Positions 1 to 14,565 of a stretch of DNA of 64,000 bases are shown here, piece by piece (positions within the stretch are counted from its first letter, which is position 1; each line of letters opens with the position of its first letter). The notes below the pieces were generated by a model that saw only the letters and a list, made by a program, of their open reading frames with translations, did no database searches and had not been told where the DNA came from. This DNA is from Rhododendron vialii (Eukaryota > Streptophyta > Magnoliopsida > Ericales > Ericaceae). Made by a program: the position numbers and the translations under genes. The stretch is taken from assembly GCF_030253575.1 (NCBI RefSeq), contig NC_080564.1, positions 6,678,501-6,742,500 of the forward strand, read 5' to 3'.

Positions 1-362
1 AATTTGAGATCCCATTCCCTCATAGAAGTGGGAATTTGTACCTAATCCAATATATGGTTACTTGGGAAGCCGAGGAGGAAACAGAGGAGCATGTGAATTG
101 GATTAGAAGACTTTACGAATATATGACACCTTTTGTTTCAAAGAATCCAAGATCCGCCTATCTTAATTACAGAGATCTTGACTTGGGGATTAATAGGAAT
201 GAGAATGAAAGCTATGGACAAGCAAGTGTTTGGGGACTAAAGTATTTCAATAGTAATTTCAAGAGGCTGGCACAAATCAAGGCCGAAGTTGATCCAAGTG
301 ACTTCTTTTGGTATGAGCAGAGTATACCATTGTTTCTATCATTAGAGAAAATGGAAAAGTAG
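1..362 (+). CDS. Berberine bridge enzyme-like FAD oxidase, C-terminal part
   Basis: The frame is open from the left edge (codons from base 3) to TAG at 360-362, giving about 119 residues of a protein that begins outside the window. The first residues read IPFPHRSGNLYLIQY and are followed by VTW, then a YMTPFVSKNPRSAYLNYRDLDLG block and the tail DPSDFFWYEQSIP. These are the conserved C-terminal BBE blocks of secreted plant FAD-linked oxidases (BBE-like/reticuline oxidase-like). Family members oxidise alcohols, oligosaccharides or alkaloids using a bicovalently bound FAD; the FAD-binding half is outside the window, so the substrate cannot be inferred. The C-terminus looks intact and ends at the usual place. 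Many BBE-like genes have no intron, which fits the uninterrupted frame. Confidence 0.93.
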   Translation, partial: FEIPFPHRSGNLYLIQYMVTWEAEEETEEHVNWIRRLYEYMTPFVSKNPRSAYLNYRDLDLGINRNENESYGQASVWGLKYFNSNFKRLAQIKAEVDPSDFFWYEQSIPLFLSLEKMEK

Positions 363-2339
363 AATTGGTTGGATCCGTCCCGGCACGGCCCATTATAAAT
401 GCAATAAAGATTTGAAGATTTAAGCATTCACTCTTCTTTTCTTTGCTTTTTTTTTTTCCATTATAGATATGACTTTTCACATCTTTCTTTCCTGGCGATC
501 AGCTTTCTTGATTGTCAGCTCACTAAATATAATAATTGTATTGGAAAAATATAAAATATGATGAAACTCGTATTTAGAAAATAAAGCATACTCTTGTTCA
601 ACAGATTGGGGAGGCACACTCAATTAGCCCACGTATTTTTCTTTGGTCAAGTTTGCACAAACAGACAAACAATAAGATAGGCAATCCATATACGATCGAT
701 AGTTCTGTCGGAGTAACAGTGAGGTATAACTATTGCTGCACATCCCACAATATCGTATATCCAATGTGAGATTGGTTGTCTAAGATATACCTCGTAGCGC
801 CCATCTATCATTCGAAATCAATTTCCGAAAAGTTCAATTTCTAATTCGCTATTCAATCACATGTCCAAGTTGACTAATCAGATGGGCACAGAGGTTGCGC
901 ATTTACACACAGAATGAAGGAAAATTGTGCATGAGAAAATTGGGCTTCATCACTGGGAACCCAAAATTCTATAAATCGTTGTTTGGCTGGCTATATGTCT
1001 TCTCCAAGAAAATAAAACAACTGAAGTCGCTGAACCCACAAACAAAGCAACGCATATAGCCATTAGAGGCTGGATAAGCCACCGAAGGATGTTAGAAGAC
1101 TGCTCAAACCTTGAAGCAGTGCTGTGAGGATTGCTTAGGGGATTTAAGATGATTAAGGACCAAGAGATTCTAGTGGTGCAAATAATCAATGAAGGAACTT
1201 CGCCCCTGGTTTTAAGGGTGAGGTTTGGGGTTCGAGTTGATGGAGATGCAAAATTACACGAAGCCTTTAACATTTGACAACATAAGGTTCCAATTCTGTA
1301 AGTATGCATTGCAGTCTTTGCAGAGATATGGTAGGGGTTCAAGTTGAACGATGTTTGTGTCTTTGAATTGATTAAGAGCATTGAACCTCGTCTGAATGTC
1401 GTAATATTTCGAAAGTACCGTAATGCTATGGCTCCCTAGGGATAAGAAGCAGATTTTTGCTGATCCAAATTGTAAAATGCAGAAGCTGGTCCGGACTCCA
1501 ACGCTGCGTCCTATGCATTTTGTCAAATTGGGTTGTGTTTACCGGTGTGTTGAGTTGGACTTCCGCATATATAGTGGGGCTCTTTCTGGGATCCTCATCT
1601 TTCGCGTTTATATTGTCGGCTATTGAACCAAACCGCGTAAATCATGTGTACTTTTTGGGGATTGCTTCCGTCATAGCAAGATAGTACGGACTGTGCGATG
1701 AAAGTTGATGATTTTACAACTTGTACTTCTGGTATTTTAAGCATAGTGAGCACATTGATCAAAGCTACTTTTGCTTCTATGAATCATAAGACTCTATGTT
1801 CAAATGAAATTTCAAATCTGCTAGTAGCATTTTCTGTAGCCAAACGCTGTAGTTTCTCTTTCGTGTAATTCATGTGCCTAGTGCCAACAGTGTTTTGCCC
1901 CGGTAGTTAGCCCTGCCTACTTGAACAGTTATGTCACATCTTACTTTCATGTTCTTGGCAGAGGATTCTCGGAAAAGTTACAGGCGAATATGGGAAGAAT
2001 CTAGGGGACCTCATATTTCTCGAGGTTCCAATGGTGTTGTCTGGCAAGTCGAATTGAAAATTTCCAATGACAGACATTCGTGATGCAAGAGTACTACTAC
2101 TCCATGCAGCAGGTACATTTTTCGAGTGCTTCGAGATTATATATCCATTATGCCGCAAGACTAAAGAATTTGTTTTAGCGCCGTTCTCCATTTTCAACGA
2201 CTACTAGTTCTGCTCTGCAGTGGAAGAATATATTGGAGGGGAGGGGTGTCCTATAGCCATACAAACCAGCAAATCTCAAATTCCTGTCAAAAAGAATCAG
2301 CAACAACCAATAAGAACTCTAGATCAACCCTCGAAAGAG
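363..2339. other. Gene-free stretch downstream of the BBE-like gene
   Basis: No recognisable gene. Short open frames on both strands between 950 and 2200 resemble no family I know and lack splice structure or conserved motifs. A hydrophobic frame around 1457-1684 (+) could be a relic of a membrane protein, but nothing ties it to one. Confidence 0.4.
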
Positions 2340-2411
2340 CCCAGAATCTTAAACATTTTTCCCAGAATCTTAAACATTTCTCCTAGCAGGGATGCGTTCC
2401 TGCTAGGAGAA
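2340..2411. repeat. 21-bp tandem duplication abutting a perfect hairpin
   Basis: A 21-bp unit (cccagaatcttaaacattt plus two bases) occurs at 2340-2360 and again from 2361. It runs directly into a perfect inverted repeat with a 13-bp stem (2378-2390 with 2399-2411) and an 8-base loop (gatgcgtt). No T run follows, so a Pol III terminator role is unlikely. Confidence 0.75.
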
Positions 2412-3032
2412 TAGGTAGCAGAATATTCTTTTGATCGAATAAACGGCTAGAACTTGTTTGTGGTTATTATTGCCGATACTGATACAGAAAGCAGAAGAAT
2501 GGATTGGCAACTGGATTGACCAACGTACGTTGATGTTTATATGTTCGCGTTTCGGTCAAAAGATTGGTTTGGCAACTGCATTTGAGCTTTGTGGTGAATC
2601 TTCATGAAATGCTGTTTTTGCAGCATATGTTAACGTTTGGTTTTGTCGTTGCGTTTCAAAGTCTACTCTTTTCTCTATGAATCATAACATTTTGATAAAA
2701 TGCTTGCATCTTTCTCGTTTTAAATCGGATCAAGACCTATTTTATATAAATAACTAGGGTTTTAAAAGTAGTATTACAGTAAAAGATTGTTGAATCCTAG
2801 TATAAAAGTATTTAGGTTTCGTTCATAAAAAATGGATAAAAAGCTTACCACTATAAGAACCGTTGGAGCCACTAAAACTAAAACACATCCTAAGTTTCAT
2901 TGGGTGCTCAAATTTTCTTTTTCTTAACTATTTCTTCATCATTGCTTAAGTGTTTAACAAAGTACATAGTGCATCCACACTTCATCAAAGCGTACAGAAA
3001 ATCGTTTCATCATCGAAATTCATTCAAAGCAA

Positions 3033-3549
3033 GGCTTAAATATTTACATAGCCAAATTTGGTTGTTTTAAACTATTGACACAGTAATATGTTGAGAATGT
3101 TTTCAATCGAGAATACCCAAAAGGCCAAGATTGAGAATATTCTACCGCCACTACATTACAACTACGACTTCCATTGCCACCACAACGCGTTGAAAACATT
3201 CTCTAATCGGTAATGTAAGAATTTCATGTTCATAGGTTGAAGATTCATCACTACTTCAAAGCCACCACCTCTACTTGAAAGAATCGCCAATCTTATGGGA
3301 TTGTCATGGTTTTGGTGTAAAGTTTATCAGAACTAAGAAAATTCTCAGTAATTTACGATTTCTTTTATTGAAAAAATTATCATTCGGTTTTGTGGCAATT
3401 GTGGTGGTGGCCGTGGTGCATGGAGGTGGTTGAAACATATGGAATATTTCAATCCTTTTGGGTTTTTCTCGTTTGGAAACATTCTCAATTTTTTGTTGTG
3501 TCGGTGATTGAAAACACCCAAATTTGGCTACGTAAATATTTTTGCAACA
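3033..3549. repeat. Imperfect fold-back element, arms about 170 bp
   Basis: The left arm (about 3033-3190) reads aatatttacatagccaaat, then gagaatgttttcaatcgag and acccaaaag. The reverse complement of the right arm (about 3370-3549) gives the same order: aatatttacgtagccaaat, gagaatgtttccaaacgag, acccaaaag. Both arms then run into a CCACCAC-rich stretch. The centre is about 180 bp. The ends are fuzzy and I see no target duplication. This is probably an old non-autonomous DNA transposon. Small open frames across it are by-products. Confidence 0.6.
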
Positions 3550-3817
3550 ACAAATGAGGCAATTGTTCATTAGGTTTTATCGACCAGTCTCTATAGAAAG
3601 CTTCGTTAATAGTGGAACAACAATGGCAGTTAATCGTCAACATTTTGCTTACACATCTCCGACATATAACCGTCTTATCAATTGCTCGTTGCTGTAACAT
3701 TTATTGTGATATTTGTTTTAGCTATATTGCCAACACGTTCATAAATATGCATATGTTTGTTAAGTAATGAACATGTCCAACGGTTATTTATCATTATGAC
3801 TGCTACAAGTTCCTTCT

Positions 3818-4130
3818 CTTTTTTTTTTTGAAGAGTAAGATCATCCTAGTTATATTAAAAACGAAAAATAATACAACTACAACAAAGGACACTATCGGTC
3901 AAGAAATACAAGAAACAACAAACTAAAAACAAAATAAAAAGCCGCATGGAACCAAACGCCGGACCCGTACCTGGACCCATCAATCATACTCATACTCATG
4001 AAGGTGGGTGCAGAGGCCAAGAAAAGAGGCAAGGTTTGGGAAGAAGAGCAACTCTCGAGATGACATGCCGCACCAACTTGAGCTCGTGCCGCCGCAGACG
4101 CCGCCTCCTCCTTTTGTTTACAAAGCTTAC
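3818..4130 (-). mobile_element. LINE 3'-end fragment with poly(A)
   Basis: Read on the minus strand, the segment ends in TTTTTAATATAACTAGGATG, then ATCTTACTCTTC and a poly(A) run (poly-T at 3820-3831 on the plus strand). This is the usual look of plant L1 3' ends. The 5' limit near 4130 is a guess, and no coding domain remains. Confidence 0.5.
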
Positions 4131-4151
4131 AATTTGTGTGGACCCGTTAGA

Positions 4152-4335
4152 AGCTACCTCCTCTGTCCCTAAATATATATTCGGCCCGCATATCTAGACC
4201 TTTAAAAGATGCATTTTTGTGTAAAAAAAATCAAATTTTTTTGACCAATTAATAGATATCAATGAGTACTTTTAAGTTGTGAAAAACATTAGTAAAATTT
4301 TTAAACGAAAACAATGCATCTTTTTAATGGCATTG
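4152..4335. mobile_element. Stowaway-like MITE fragment
   Basis: It begins with a CTCCTCTGTCCCTAAATA end. The interior (aatagatatcaatgagtact and following bases, up to aacaatgcat) matches the interior of the intact element at 47305-47517. The right end is degraded, and TA target sites cannot be assigned. Confidence 0.55.
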
Positions 4336-4622
4336 TTTGGAGATAGAAAAAGAAAAGAGAAAGTGTTGGGGGTGAGAGGAGGGAGATGATTTCAATCCGA
4401 GCCATCTAAAAGTGAATTGAACGGCCCAAGTATGCCAAGCGGATACCACGTGGGATATACCCACCCGACACCGAAAAATTTCTCATTTCTATAAGTAGCT
4501 TGAACACGTGCAAGTTTTGGTTGTGCGCAAACCTTTTTGTAATCTTCTTCTCTACGGCGGGTTCGGTTGAACCAAGAACTTTTTAGCGTTATAGTCCTAT
4601 GTTTTCTACTCTTCGTCATGAA

Positions 4623-4703
4623 GTCAAGATGGCCGAGTTGGTCTAAGGCGCCAGTTTCAGGTACTGGTCCGAAAGGGCATGGGTTCGAATCCCATTCTTG
4701 ACA
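4623..4703 (+). tRNA. trnL-CAG: tRNA-Leu (anticodon CAG)
   Basis: The acceptor stem GTCAAGA (4623-4629) pairs perfectly with TCTTGAC (4696-4702), followed by discriminator A at 4703. The D arm carries the A box (TGGCCGAGTTGG). The anticodon stem CCAGT/ACTGG encloses TTCAGGT, giving anticodon CAG, which decodes CUG leucine codons. A variable arm typical of class II tRNAs follows, then the B box GGTTCGAATCC (4682-4692). The length (81 nt without CCA) fits tRNA-Leu. There is no intron. A Pol III terminator lies 5 bases downstream. Confidence 0.96.
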
Positions 4704-4708
4704 CAATA

Positions 4709-4713
4709 TTTTT
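4709..4713 (+). terminator. Pol III T5 terminator of tRNA-Leu
   Basis: A TTTTT run begins 6 bases after the discriminator base, the normal termination signal for a tRNA gene. A second TTTT follows as back-up. Confidence 0.8.
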
Positions 4714-4781
4714 CTTTTAGCTTATTCCAATAATTGTTATGTCTTCGCTTTCCCGAATATAGGTAGGGTACATATTAGGGG

Positions 4782-5146
4782 TGTTACAAAACTCGATGGA
4801 CCGAAAAAACAGACCGATCGGTTCGGTTTAAACTCGATGGACCGAAAAAACAGATCGATCTGTTCAGTTTTCGGGTTGGGGTGATGGCAGAATTTTTTCA
4901 GACCAGACTGAACCGAACCGAACCAAAATCGGTTCGGTCTTAGTTTCCTGGAATTTTCACCGAACCGATCAAGTATATTTTTATATATATGTTACATATA
5001 TATACTTTAAATTAAATAGATATTTTATATTTCTGGCAGACCGAAATCCCCAACCAGACCGATCCCATCCCAAACCGAACCGAACTCAACTCCAATCGGA
5101 ATTAGTCATAAAAATTTAAAAATTTCACCCCGAACAGAAATCACCC
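4782..5146. repeat. GGTTCGGTT-rich hAT-like MITE
   Basis: The left end reads ggggtgttacaaaactcg and the right end, reverse-complemented, ggggtgatttctgttcgg. The interior is filled with alternating CGGTTCGGT/ACCGAACCG motifs. A 44-bp unit (aactcgatggaccgaaaaaa and onward) is duplicated in tandem near 4790-4877. This pattern is common in plant hAT-type non-autonomous elements. I found no clean 8-bp target duplication, so family and borders are tentative. Confidence 0.5.
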
Positions 5147-5198
5147 CATATGCGTTATTGATGGAACCATTCTGTTTTCCTTTCAGCGTCCGGACAAA

Positions 5199-5298
5199 TT
5201 TTACCCACATCTGACATCTCGACTAATTTTGAAAAGCCAATCTCACGGTTTTACCCACATCTGACATCTCGACTAATTTTGGAAAGCCAATCTCACGG
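5199..5298. repeat. 50-bp tandem duplication
   Basis: Two nearly identical 50-bp units begin at 5199 and 5249 (ttttacccacatctgacatc at each start) and differ at about one base, so the duplication is recent. Confidence 0.9.
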
Positions 5299-5974
5299 TC
5301 TCACCACTCACTTGCGAAAATAGAACACCATTATCCTCTTGATCAACCGTTTGGTCTCTTATCACCATGTTCAAGTCAATTTCCAGAAGAGAAATGATAG
5401 ATGATTACTCAAATTGCCCTTGAAAATTCAATCCCGCAGGCAGTATGATTGTATATCTGGAAATTGTGTTACTAACCTACTATGAAAGCCAAACAAATGA
5501 TGAGGTTACTATAAGCCAAATTCTACACCCCGAAATCAAAAGTCCCAGATCTAAATATTTTCATCTAAAGAATATCAACATGCAATCAAGAATATCCCAT
5601 CTTCTGGGATCTTTCAAGGGGGGAGAACTGATCAAACCCAGTTTTCAGCACCGGTTAGTCCCAACTCAAGCGAATGAACACGAGATCAAAAACTAAATCA
5701 ACTCAAGAAAATCCACTAATAAAACAAAATGGAACTGCAAGATACCAGAAGAATGCATTGTCAAAAAGATGAGGATTACAGAAAACAAAACATCAAGAGA
5801 TCGATTTGTCGACAAACTTAAGAGTCTCCCAACAAGTCTTGAATAAACTTAAAGTACATGCCACCCTTTCAGAATTTTGGGGCACCTAAACAAAAACTTT
5901 TCCACGTCTCTTCATCATTGTCGTTATCGCATTTGAAACTTCTTCTAAGCATTATCTATACCCTGAAAAAGTTA

Positions 5975-8890
<2,916 letters not shown>

Positions 8891-8968
8891 CTTTCTGTGC
8901 TTGCAGCTCTCTCTCTCTCTCTCTCAGATGAGGCGGCAGCAAAAGGGTTAGTTAGGAGCGAGAGGCGG

Positions 8969-8978
8969 TATATATATG
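8969..8978 (-). promoter_or_regulatory. TATA box of RPL34
   Basis: TATATATA read on the minus strand, about 80 bases upstream of the RPL34 start codon, with a CT-rich leader between. The distance suits a short 5' UTR. Confidence 0.6.
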
Positions 8979-9133
8979 GTCTTACAGTGTGTAATGCCCT
9001 AGATCTAACGGCCGCTGTGGAACCCGTCAACGGATGAGATTAATGATTTGTTTTTTTTTTGGATATACGATTAAGGCGTAATTACATCTTGCCCCTTGAA
9101 CTATCACATTTTTCAAATTATTATATCGGTTTT

Positions 9134-9304
9134 GCTAACCTCCGCCCACTAGGCGAAGGATAATATACACATACTTTCAAACAAGTTCGGATATCAATGC
9201 ATATTTCACGGATATTAATACACTTTCACAAATATCAATATACATTTCTCGGATATCAATGCACCTTTTTATCTATTATCCTACCCATTTGGGCGGATTT
9301 TAGC
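9134..9304. mobile_element. MITE with internal ~29-bp repeats
   Basis: The terminal inverted repeats are about 30 bp: gctaacctccgcccac at the left and ...gggcggattttagc at the right, each followed inward by a shared (ag)gataat block. Inside, a unit based on ggatatcaatgcatatttc recurs about four times. No target duplication can be assigned. Confidence 0.6.
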
Positions 9305-9980
9305 ATATTCCTTATTATATTCTTTAAGAATACAAAGTCCTTTACTGGATTACCTTAAACTACCATAATGATTTTGATGATGCAAGGGTATAGAGAGGTG
9401 TTAATCCCTTGTAGCAGTAACCCGAATTCGAGCAAGTGTGTCCAATTCCACCAAACCGACTTGAAGGGAAATTGTTTCTCGCAAGCAATCACAACCCTTA
9501 CACACACCTTGGAGTACTTTGTCCTGGATAACCATACAAAACCCAAGTAGGCAGGTCAAGATCCTACGAGGTACCTACTACCCACTACTCGAAGTACCCT
9601 CCCAAAATTAAAGAAATATGTGTCTATTAGGTTCGTTTTGGGGGATAAAATCGAGGGAAGTTGATGGATATGGGTGAGTAGAAGAACGCAAGTCAAACAA
9701 AAAGTCTTGTCTTTAATCTTGCTAGATATGCTTATTATTCTAGTCATTCTACTCATATTTTGGGAGAGAAAAAACCATTTGAAGACTATTTTGGGCTCTT
9801 GGATGACTATTTTATATACGGCTTGATACTACTAAAGGCCAAAGTTGGGAAGTTTGGATAGTTTCAGGGAGTGAGGTGTTAAGTTTTAAATTTTAGTAGA
9901 AAATTTGAAAAGATATGATAATTTAGGGGAATAAGATGTTACTAAGCCTTTGTAAATGGAAAAAGATGGCAGTGTTTATA

Positions 9981-10334
9981 AAGTTTGTTGAAAGGGCCTC
10001 CTAAATTTGTTCAAATTCGTGGAAGATCCTAAACTATTTAAAGTTTGTTAGAAAGGCCTCCTAAATTTGTTCAAATTTGCGAAAGATCCTCAACTTGTTT
10101 AAATATGCAGAACAGCTCCCTCGGTTGGTGGGCTTCAAAGTGGACTCAACTAGTTTATAAGCTCAATGAAGAAACTATTTACAATTTGAAGATCGTTACA
10201 CTTACATTCTTAAATTTGTGACTAAGACCTCAATGAGTGATTAAAAAGATTAAAACTTGGTAGGTAGAATAAAAGTGTCAGTTTTAGCTAGTAAGGGTTG
10301 AAACGAAGTTTTAGCTAGTAAGGGTTGAAACGAA
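9981..10334. repeat. Cluster of short tandem duplications
   Basis: A 60-bp unit (aagtttgttgaaagggcctc and onward) is repeated at 9981 and 10041. A 27-bp unit (gttttagctagtaagggttg and onward) is repeated exactly at 10281 and 10308. A further ggtagctataattgggct block is duplicated near 10356-10425. No gene is seen between 9305 and 11560. Confidence 0.8.
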
Positions 10335-10434
10335 GTTCTTTGCATTAGAGTATAAGGTAGCTATAATTGGGCTAACACTCCAATTATTTATACAAGGTAG
10401 CTATAATTGGGCTATAACACTCCAATTTTCATTA

Positions 10435-11560
10435 GAGTACAAAGTAGCAGAGGCTATAGTTAGAGTTTACACTCTCGTGATTTTACCGCTAATGAGTGCC
10501 TGAACAACAACTCTCAAATCTTTTGCTTTTGGAGTGGTGCCGAACAATGCTGCTTTTGGTGCAGGAGATGCCCGCCATAGGGCTTCCTATCCAAAAGAAA
10601 TTCCCAAACTCGTTTTTCAGTAAAACACCAAAAGTTGTTTCATGATCTTAAATATAACAGTACTATATTCGTGTAAGAAAATAAAAACGACCGACATTTT
10701 TGAACTCTTGATTATCAGTCAAATTTGGTAAATATTCTGTGGTCCAATACTCAATTAATCTATTGAGAAGAAAAGTCTGTCAAAGTGGACCATACACTGA
10801 ATGTTTTGCATGATTCAAGACAGAAGGCCAAGTACCCTGTTCGACAGGAACGTTTGGCATCAATCAACACCCAGTTTTTTCTCAAACTAAGTAAGCAAGC
10901 ATTTCCAAATTAATCTTCATGATTAATTACTTGGATCAGTGAGTGAGACCCTTTTCGGTGATTTGTTACGTCAATTCCATTATTCAAATTAAAGAGAGAG
11001 GGGGGAAATGGAGTAATTTGGAAGCCTAAGATCCTTTAAATTACATAGGTCCCAAAGCAATCTTTTGCCTAAGACATGGGGTTCGGTTGGTGAGAAGCAC
11101 TGTGGGGGCTTTCACTCTCCTCCTCATAAACACAATCACACTTTTCTTTAATTAGGTCCCTACAACCCTCAAATCTATCTATTACCATCCCTAAGTTAGT
11201 ACTTAATTATGCGCGGTGAAAGAATGATATTTTTCACCAATTTATTTTACTATTTTTTTTTTATAACGCGGTGTGCTTAGTGCTTATGTATACCTCGAAT
11301 ATTCTCGGAGCCTAAAGATAACGTCAACTCGCACAGCGTATTCACATGACAAAAGCAATGCATAGAAGTACCCATCGACTATTAGATGTTACACCACTCT
11401 ATAGAAAGTAGAGAGATATGGTAATTAATTTTGAAATAGTAGTAAACATCATACCTCCTAGAAATTCTTGCAGTTAATGATTATCGGAATGTAGTAGGTA
11501 GCTCCATAGAACATAATCAAGCGCCCTTGAAATCCAAAACATAGGATCCATATTTTGGCC
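10435..11560. other. Gene-free AT-rich stretch
   Basis: Nothing recognisable: no long open frame, no tRNA and no terminal repeats that I can pair. Confidence 0.4.
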
Positions 11561-11564
11561 TGGG

Positions 11565-11808
11565 GGCTGCAAATGAACCGAGTAGCTCGAAAGCTTGGCT
11601 CGGCTTGTTAACACTCAGTTTTCGGCTCGTTAACCTTTAGCTCGGCTCGTCTACGAGCTCGAACCCGAGTTTTCGGTTCTTTTAAAGAGGCTCGTTTAAT
11701 AAATGACTAAGCTCAGCTCGTCTGCTCGATCACGAGTTTTTCGCTTGGTAAGTAAATGAGCCGAGCTCGAGCTCGACAAAACTCGGTTCGGATCGTTTGC
11801 ATCCCTAG
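11565..11808. repeat. CGAGCTCGA-rich MITE-like element
   Basis: The left end ctgcaaatgaaccgag and the reverse complement of the right end, atgcaaacgatccgaaccgag, are inverted copies. The interior alternates GGCTCG, GAGCTCG and TTCGGCTCG motifs. Similar to hAT-type elements with repetitive subterminal boxes. No matching target duplication was found. Confidence 0.5.
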
Positions 11809-12338
11809 CTAAATTCGGCCTTTCGTAGATGGAATTGAGATCTCAATTTTAGTGGTTGGTTGGGTAGGAGTCACGCCAACAAATCTTTGCATAAGAGGGA
11901 AAAATATTGATTATATCTTTCCCACCGATTAGGAAAAAATATCAGAACATTTGATAGAATAGATAAACAGACTGAAAACCTTCAACAGTTTACAAAAAAT
12001 TGACGAAAATGTATAGACCGTTGATATGGTCTTTAGTTTGACTATATACATATTTGCAAACACATATATATGAGGTACCATTTCCATGTGCACCGATACC
12101 CCCTATCATTCAAGGGCTTGTTTGTTCGGGAGATTTGAGGATGGTATGTATCGGAGATATAATGCCGCAAACCCTAGAAGTTCGACGTTTACTAGTGCTT
12201 CAGTACGGACGCGATCGAGTACATATTTCCACACATCCTATATCTCAGGATGTGATCAAATCCTATGGGGTGAGATTACATATATATTTCCTCCGTTCTC
12301 ATTTGCTCAATTGATTACTAATTTGGCTCATGAATATA

Positions 12339-13069
12339 CAGGGATGGAGCCAGGGAGAGATCAGTAGGGGCGGTCGCCCCTGCAAGAAGAAAAAAAGAAA
12401 CATTATTATTATATGTAAAAAATAATAATTCATATGAAAGTATATAGGCTCGCTCCTGTATAGAATTTTGAAAAAAAAAATATAATAGTAACATTTGAAA
12501 TACAATGATACCAACATTAATTACTAAATGCTAAGAGTTAAAATATAACAAAACATAAAACTAGAGGGTTAATATTATGAATATTCAAGTAATAAACTTC
12601 CACCTTAGATGGGTTTAGTGTTTTACAGTTTTTTTTCCCTAAAATCTCAATGTCACACCACCCCCTCTCGGCACAAACATCTCCAATTGTTAAGACTTCA
12701 AAGGCAATTTCAAGAAAATAGCAACGGAGGAGAAGAGATTTTGAAAACCCTAATTAAGTAATTTTAGTGAAATCTAAGTTGTAAGTATGTCTTTCCCCAA
12801 TTGTTGTTCTAAACTTCTAATTCTTTGTTTTTTGACTGGTAAAATCAAGTAACATGGAAGCCCATGTACTGAATTCGTTCAATTGTGGTGAATGAAAAAA
12901 AAAAAAAATAAGACACATACATCAAAATCGATCACATTAGTTAAACCAATTTTATGCATTTATGTTATTTTGAGTTTTAATGTATTTACATTATTATGCA
13001 TGTGTATTTATATTTTTTTCTCGCATACATGGTCACTCCTGCGTAATGAAATTTCTGGCTCCGTCCCTG
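12339..13069. mobile_element. Non-autonomous hAT element, 731 bp
   Basis: The terminal inverted repeats are CAGGGATGGAGCCAG (left) and, reverse-complemented, CAGGGACGGAGCCAG (right). A perfect 8-bp target duplication TGAATATA lies at 12331-12338 and 13070-13077. The 8-bp duplication and CAGGG ends are diagnostic of hAT. The interior is AT-rich with no transposase; the open frame at 12892-13254 resembles no protein. This is one of seven related insertions in the window. Confidence 0.93.
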
Positions 13070-13184
13070 TGAATATAGTAAAGTTAAATACCTACTATGA
13101 CCCTACATGCTTAGCAATAAATGCAAGTAGCAATGGCAGGCCTAGGTGTTTTTTTTTTATTTTTGGTACCTCGGAAATTTCATA

Positions 13185-13420
13185 CTCCCTCCGTCCCAAT
13201 TTAGTTGTCACTTTTTGGAGTTCGTGCCACTTTTCAATTGATTATATCTTGTAATTTATAATGTTTTAGGTGATTTTGAAAACATTGTATTATAGAACAA
13301 ATCGAGATCTATCAAACAAGATCCATATTGGATATAAAATTCATTACCAATTTAAAGATATAATTAGTTTTTTAATCCAGTTAGAATAGAACTGGGACAA
13401 GTAAATTGGGACGGAGGGAG
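13185..13420. mobile_element. Stowaway (Tc1/mariner-type) MITE
   Basis: The termini are CTCCCTCCGTCCCAATTTAG and the reverse complement CTCCCTCCGTCCCAATTTAC, flanked by TA on both sides. At 236 bp it is a complete element by size and ends. Its interior (gatccatattggatataaa and nearby) matches, in the opposite orientation, the copies at about 46263-46448 and 47092 onward. Confidence 0.92.
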
Positions 13421-13953
13421 TACAACTAAACGAGAAAAGTCCACAACATAGCGTAGCAAATACTAATAAAACGATAATACAGACCTAGGAAGGCCACAAA
13501 TACTTAATCTAGTGGCTGCCTAAGGTTAAGTCTGTCCCTAATTATGAAGAGGAAAAGAAAAAAAAAAGCCTTCATGTAAACAAGCAAGAACTATTCTAAA
13601 AATCTTCGTGTAAAAATATCGAAACAAAATAGAGTGGTGATCAAACCGTCATCTGAAAGACCAAATCTATCTGATTAAATTAATTTTATATTTTTCCTTA
13701 TTAACTCAATTCCTCTATGAAGGGAAAACAAAACGTAGTTGCATGATGAAATTAATCCCTCTATGAATCCATATCTCTAGATAAATCAATAATCAAATTA
13801 AGTCTCTAGTAATTATTTTGCGTGGATATATGACTCTGATCAATGCATGAAAAGAAAGGTGAGGAAGAGCAGATTGATTGATTAACTACTCAATCAATCA
13901 CCCTCTTTAATGAGCATTTTGATAAGATTAGCTTTTGTTAATTTAAAGTTGCA

Positions 13954-14118
13954 CTCTTTTTTTTTTTTTTGGTCATACAGTATTAGGGGTTACCGACTTA
14001 CCAAGTTAGTAGTTGCAACGGGAGTCGAGCTCCTACTTGATGAAGACTCAAACTTAAGACCTCTCCCTTAAGACGGAAAGTAATGAACCAACCCCACTAG
14101 CTAGGTGGTGTTCCTTGT
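13954..14118 (-). mobile_element. SINE, minus strand
   Basis: Read on the minus strand it has a tRNA-like head (GTGGGGTTGGTTCATTAC and onward), a B-box-like GTTTGAGTCTTC region and a poly(A) tail (poly-T at 13958-13970). Flanks tttaaagttgca (13942-13953) and tttaaagtagca (14119-14130) form a 12-bp target duplication with one mismatch. Confidence 0.7.
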
Positions 14119-14139
14119 TTTAAAGTAGCAGTTAGAAAC

Positions 14140-14507
14140 AATGGCGGAGCCAATATCTTGACTCGGGAGGGCCGGCTTAAAAGTTTTTTTTTATCAGAAC
14201 ATATATTTATTATATCATAAGGTTTTTCCTTTTCGATTCACTATATTTGTACATTAAAATGATTCTTTAGGCTAATTAAACTGTCACGTGTTTATTTTTT
14301 TATTTATGAAAGAAATTAAGATATGAAAATGTAAAATAACTGGTTTTTAAATCAAATCGAACCAAAATTAAAATTATAAGTAGCTATACACGAATAATTA
14401 TCTGTAATATTCAAAATCAGGTATGTACAAAATAAAAATTTTTAAACTTGGACGCTCGGGTAGCTGGGGCCGGGGCCCCCTGAGCCCCAACATAGCTTCG
14501 CCCCAGC
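14140..14507. mobile_element. Non-autonomous hAT element, 368 bp
   Basis: The left end is aatggcggagcca and the right end cttcgccccagc, degraded inverted repeats of the CAGGG-CGGAGCCA type. The perfect 8-bp duplication TTAGAAAC at 14132-14139 and 14508-14515 fixes the borders. A GGGGCCCC-rich subterminal block near the right end is shared with the copies at 21240 and 22032. Confidence 0.85.
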
Positions 14508-14565
14508 TTAGAAACCTAAGTTTTTGAGCTTGTCCCTAAACTAATCACCAACTGATCAAATGTGA

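Noticed and set aside
950-1684. Overlapping frames on both strands near the left edge
   Set aside because: None has a recognisable motif, and frames on opposite strands are equally long; coding status unsupported.
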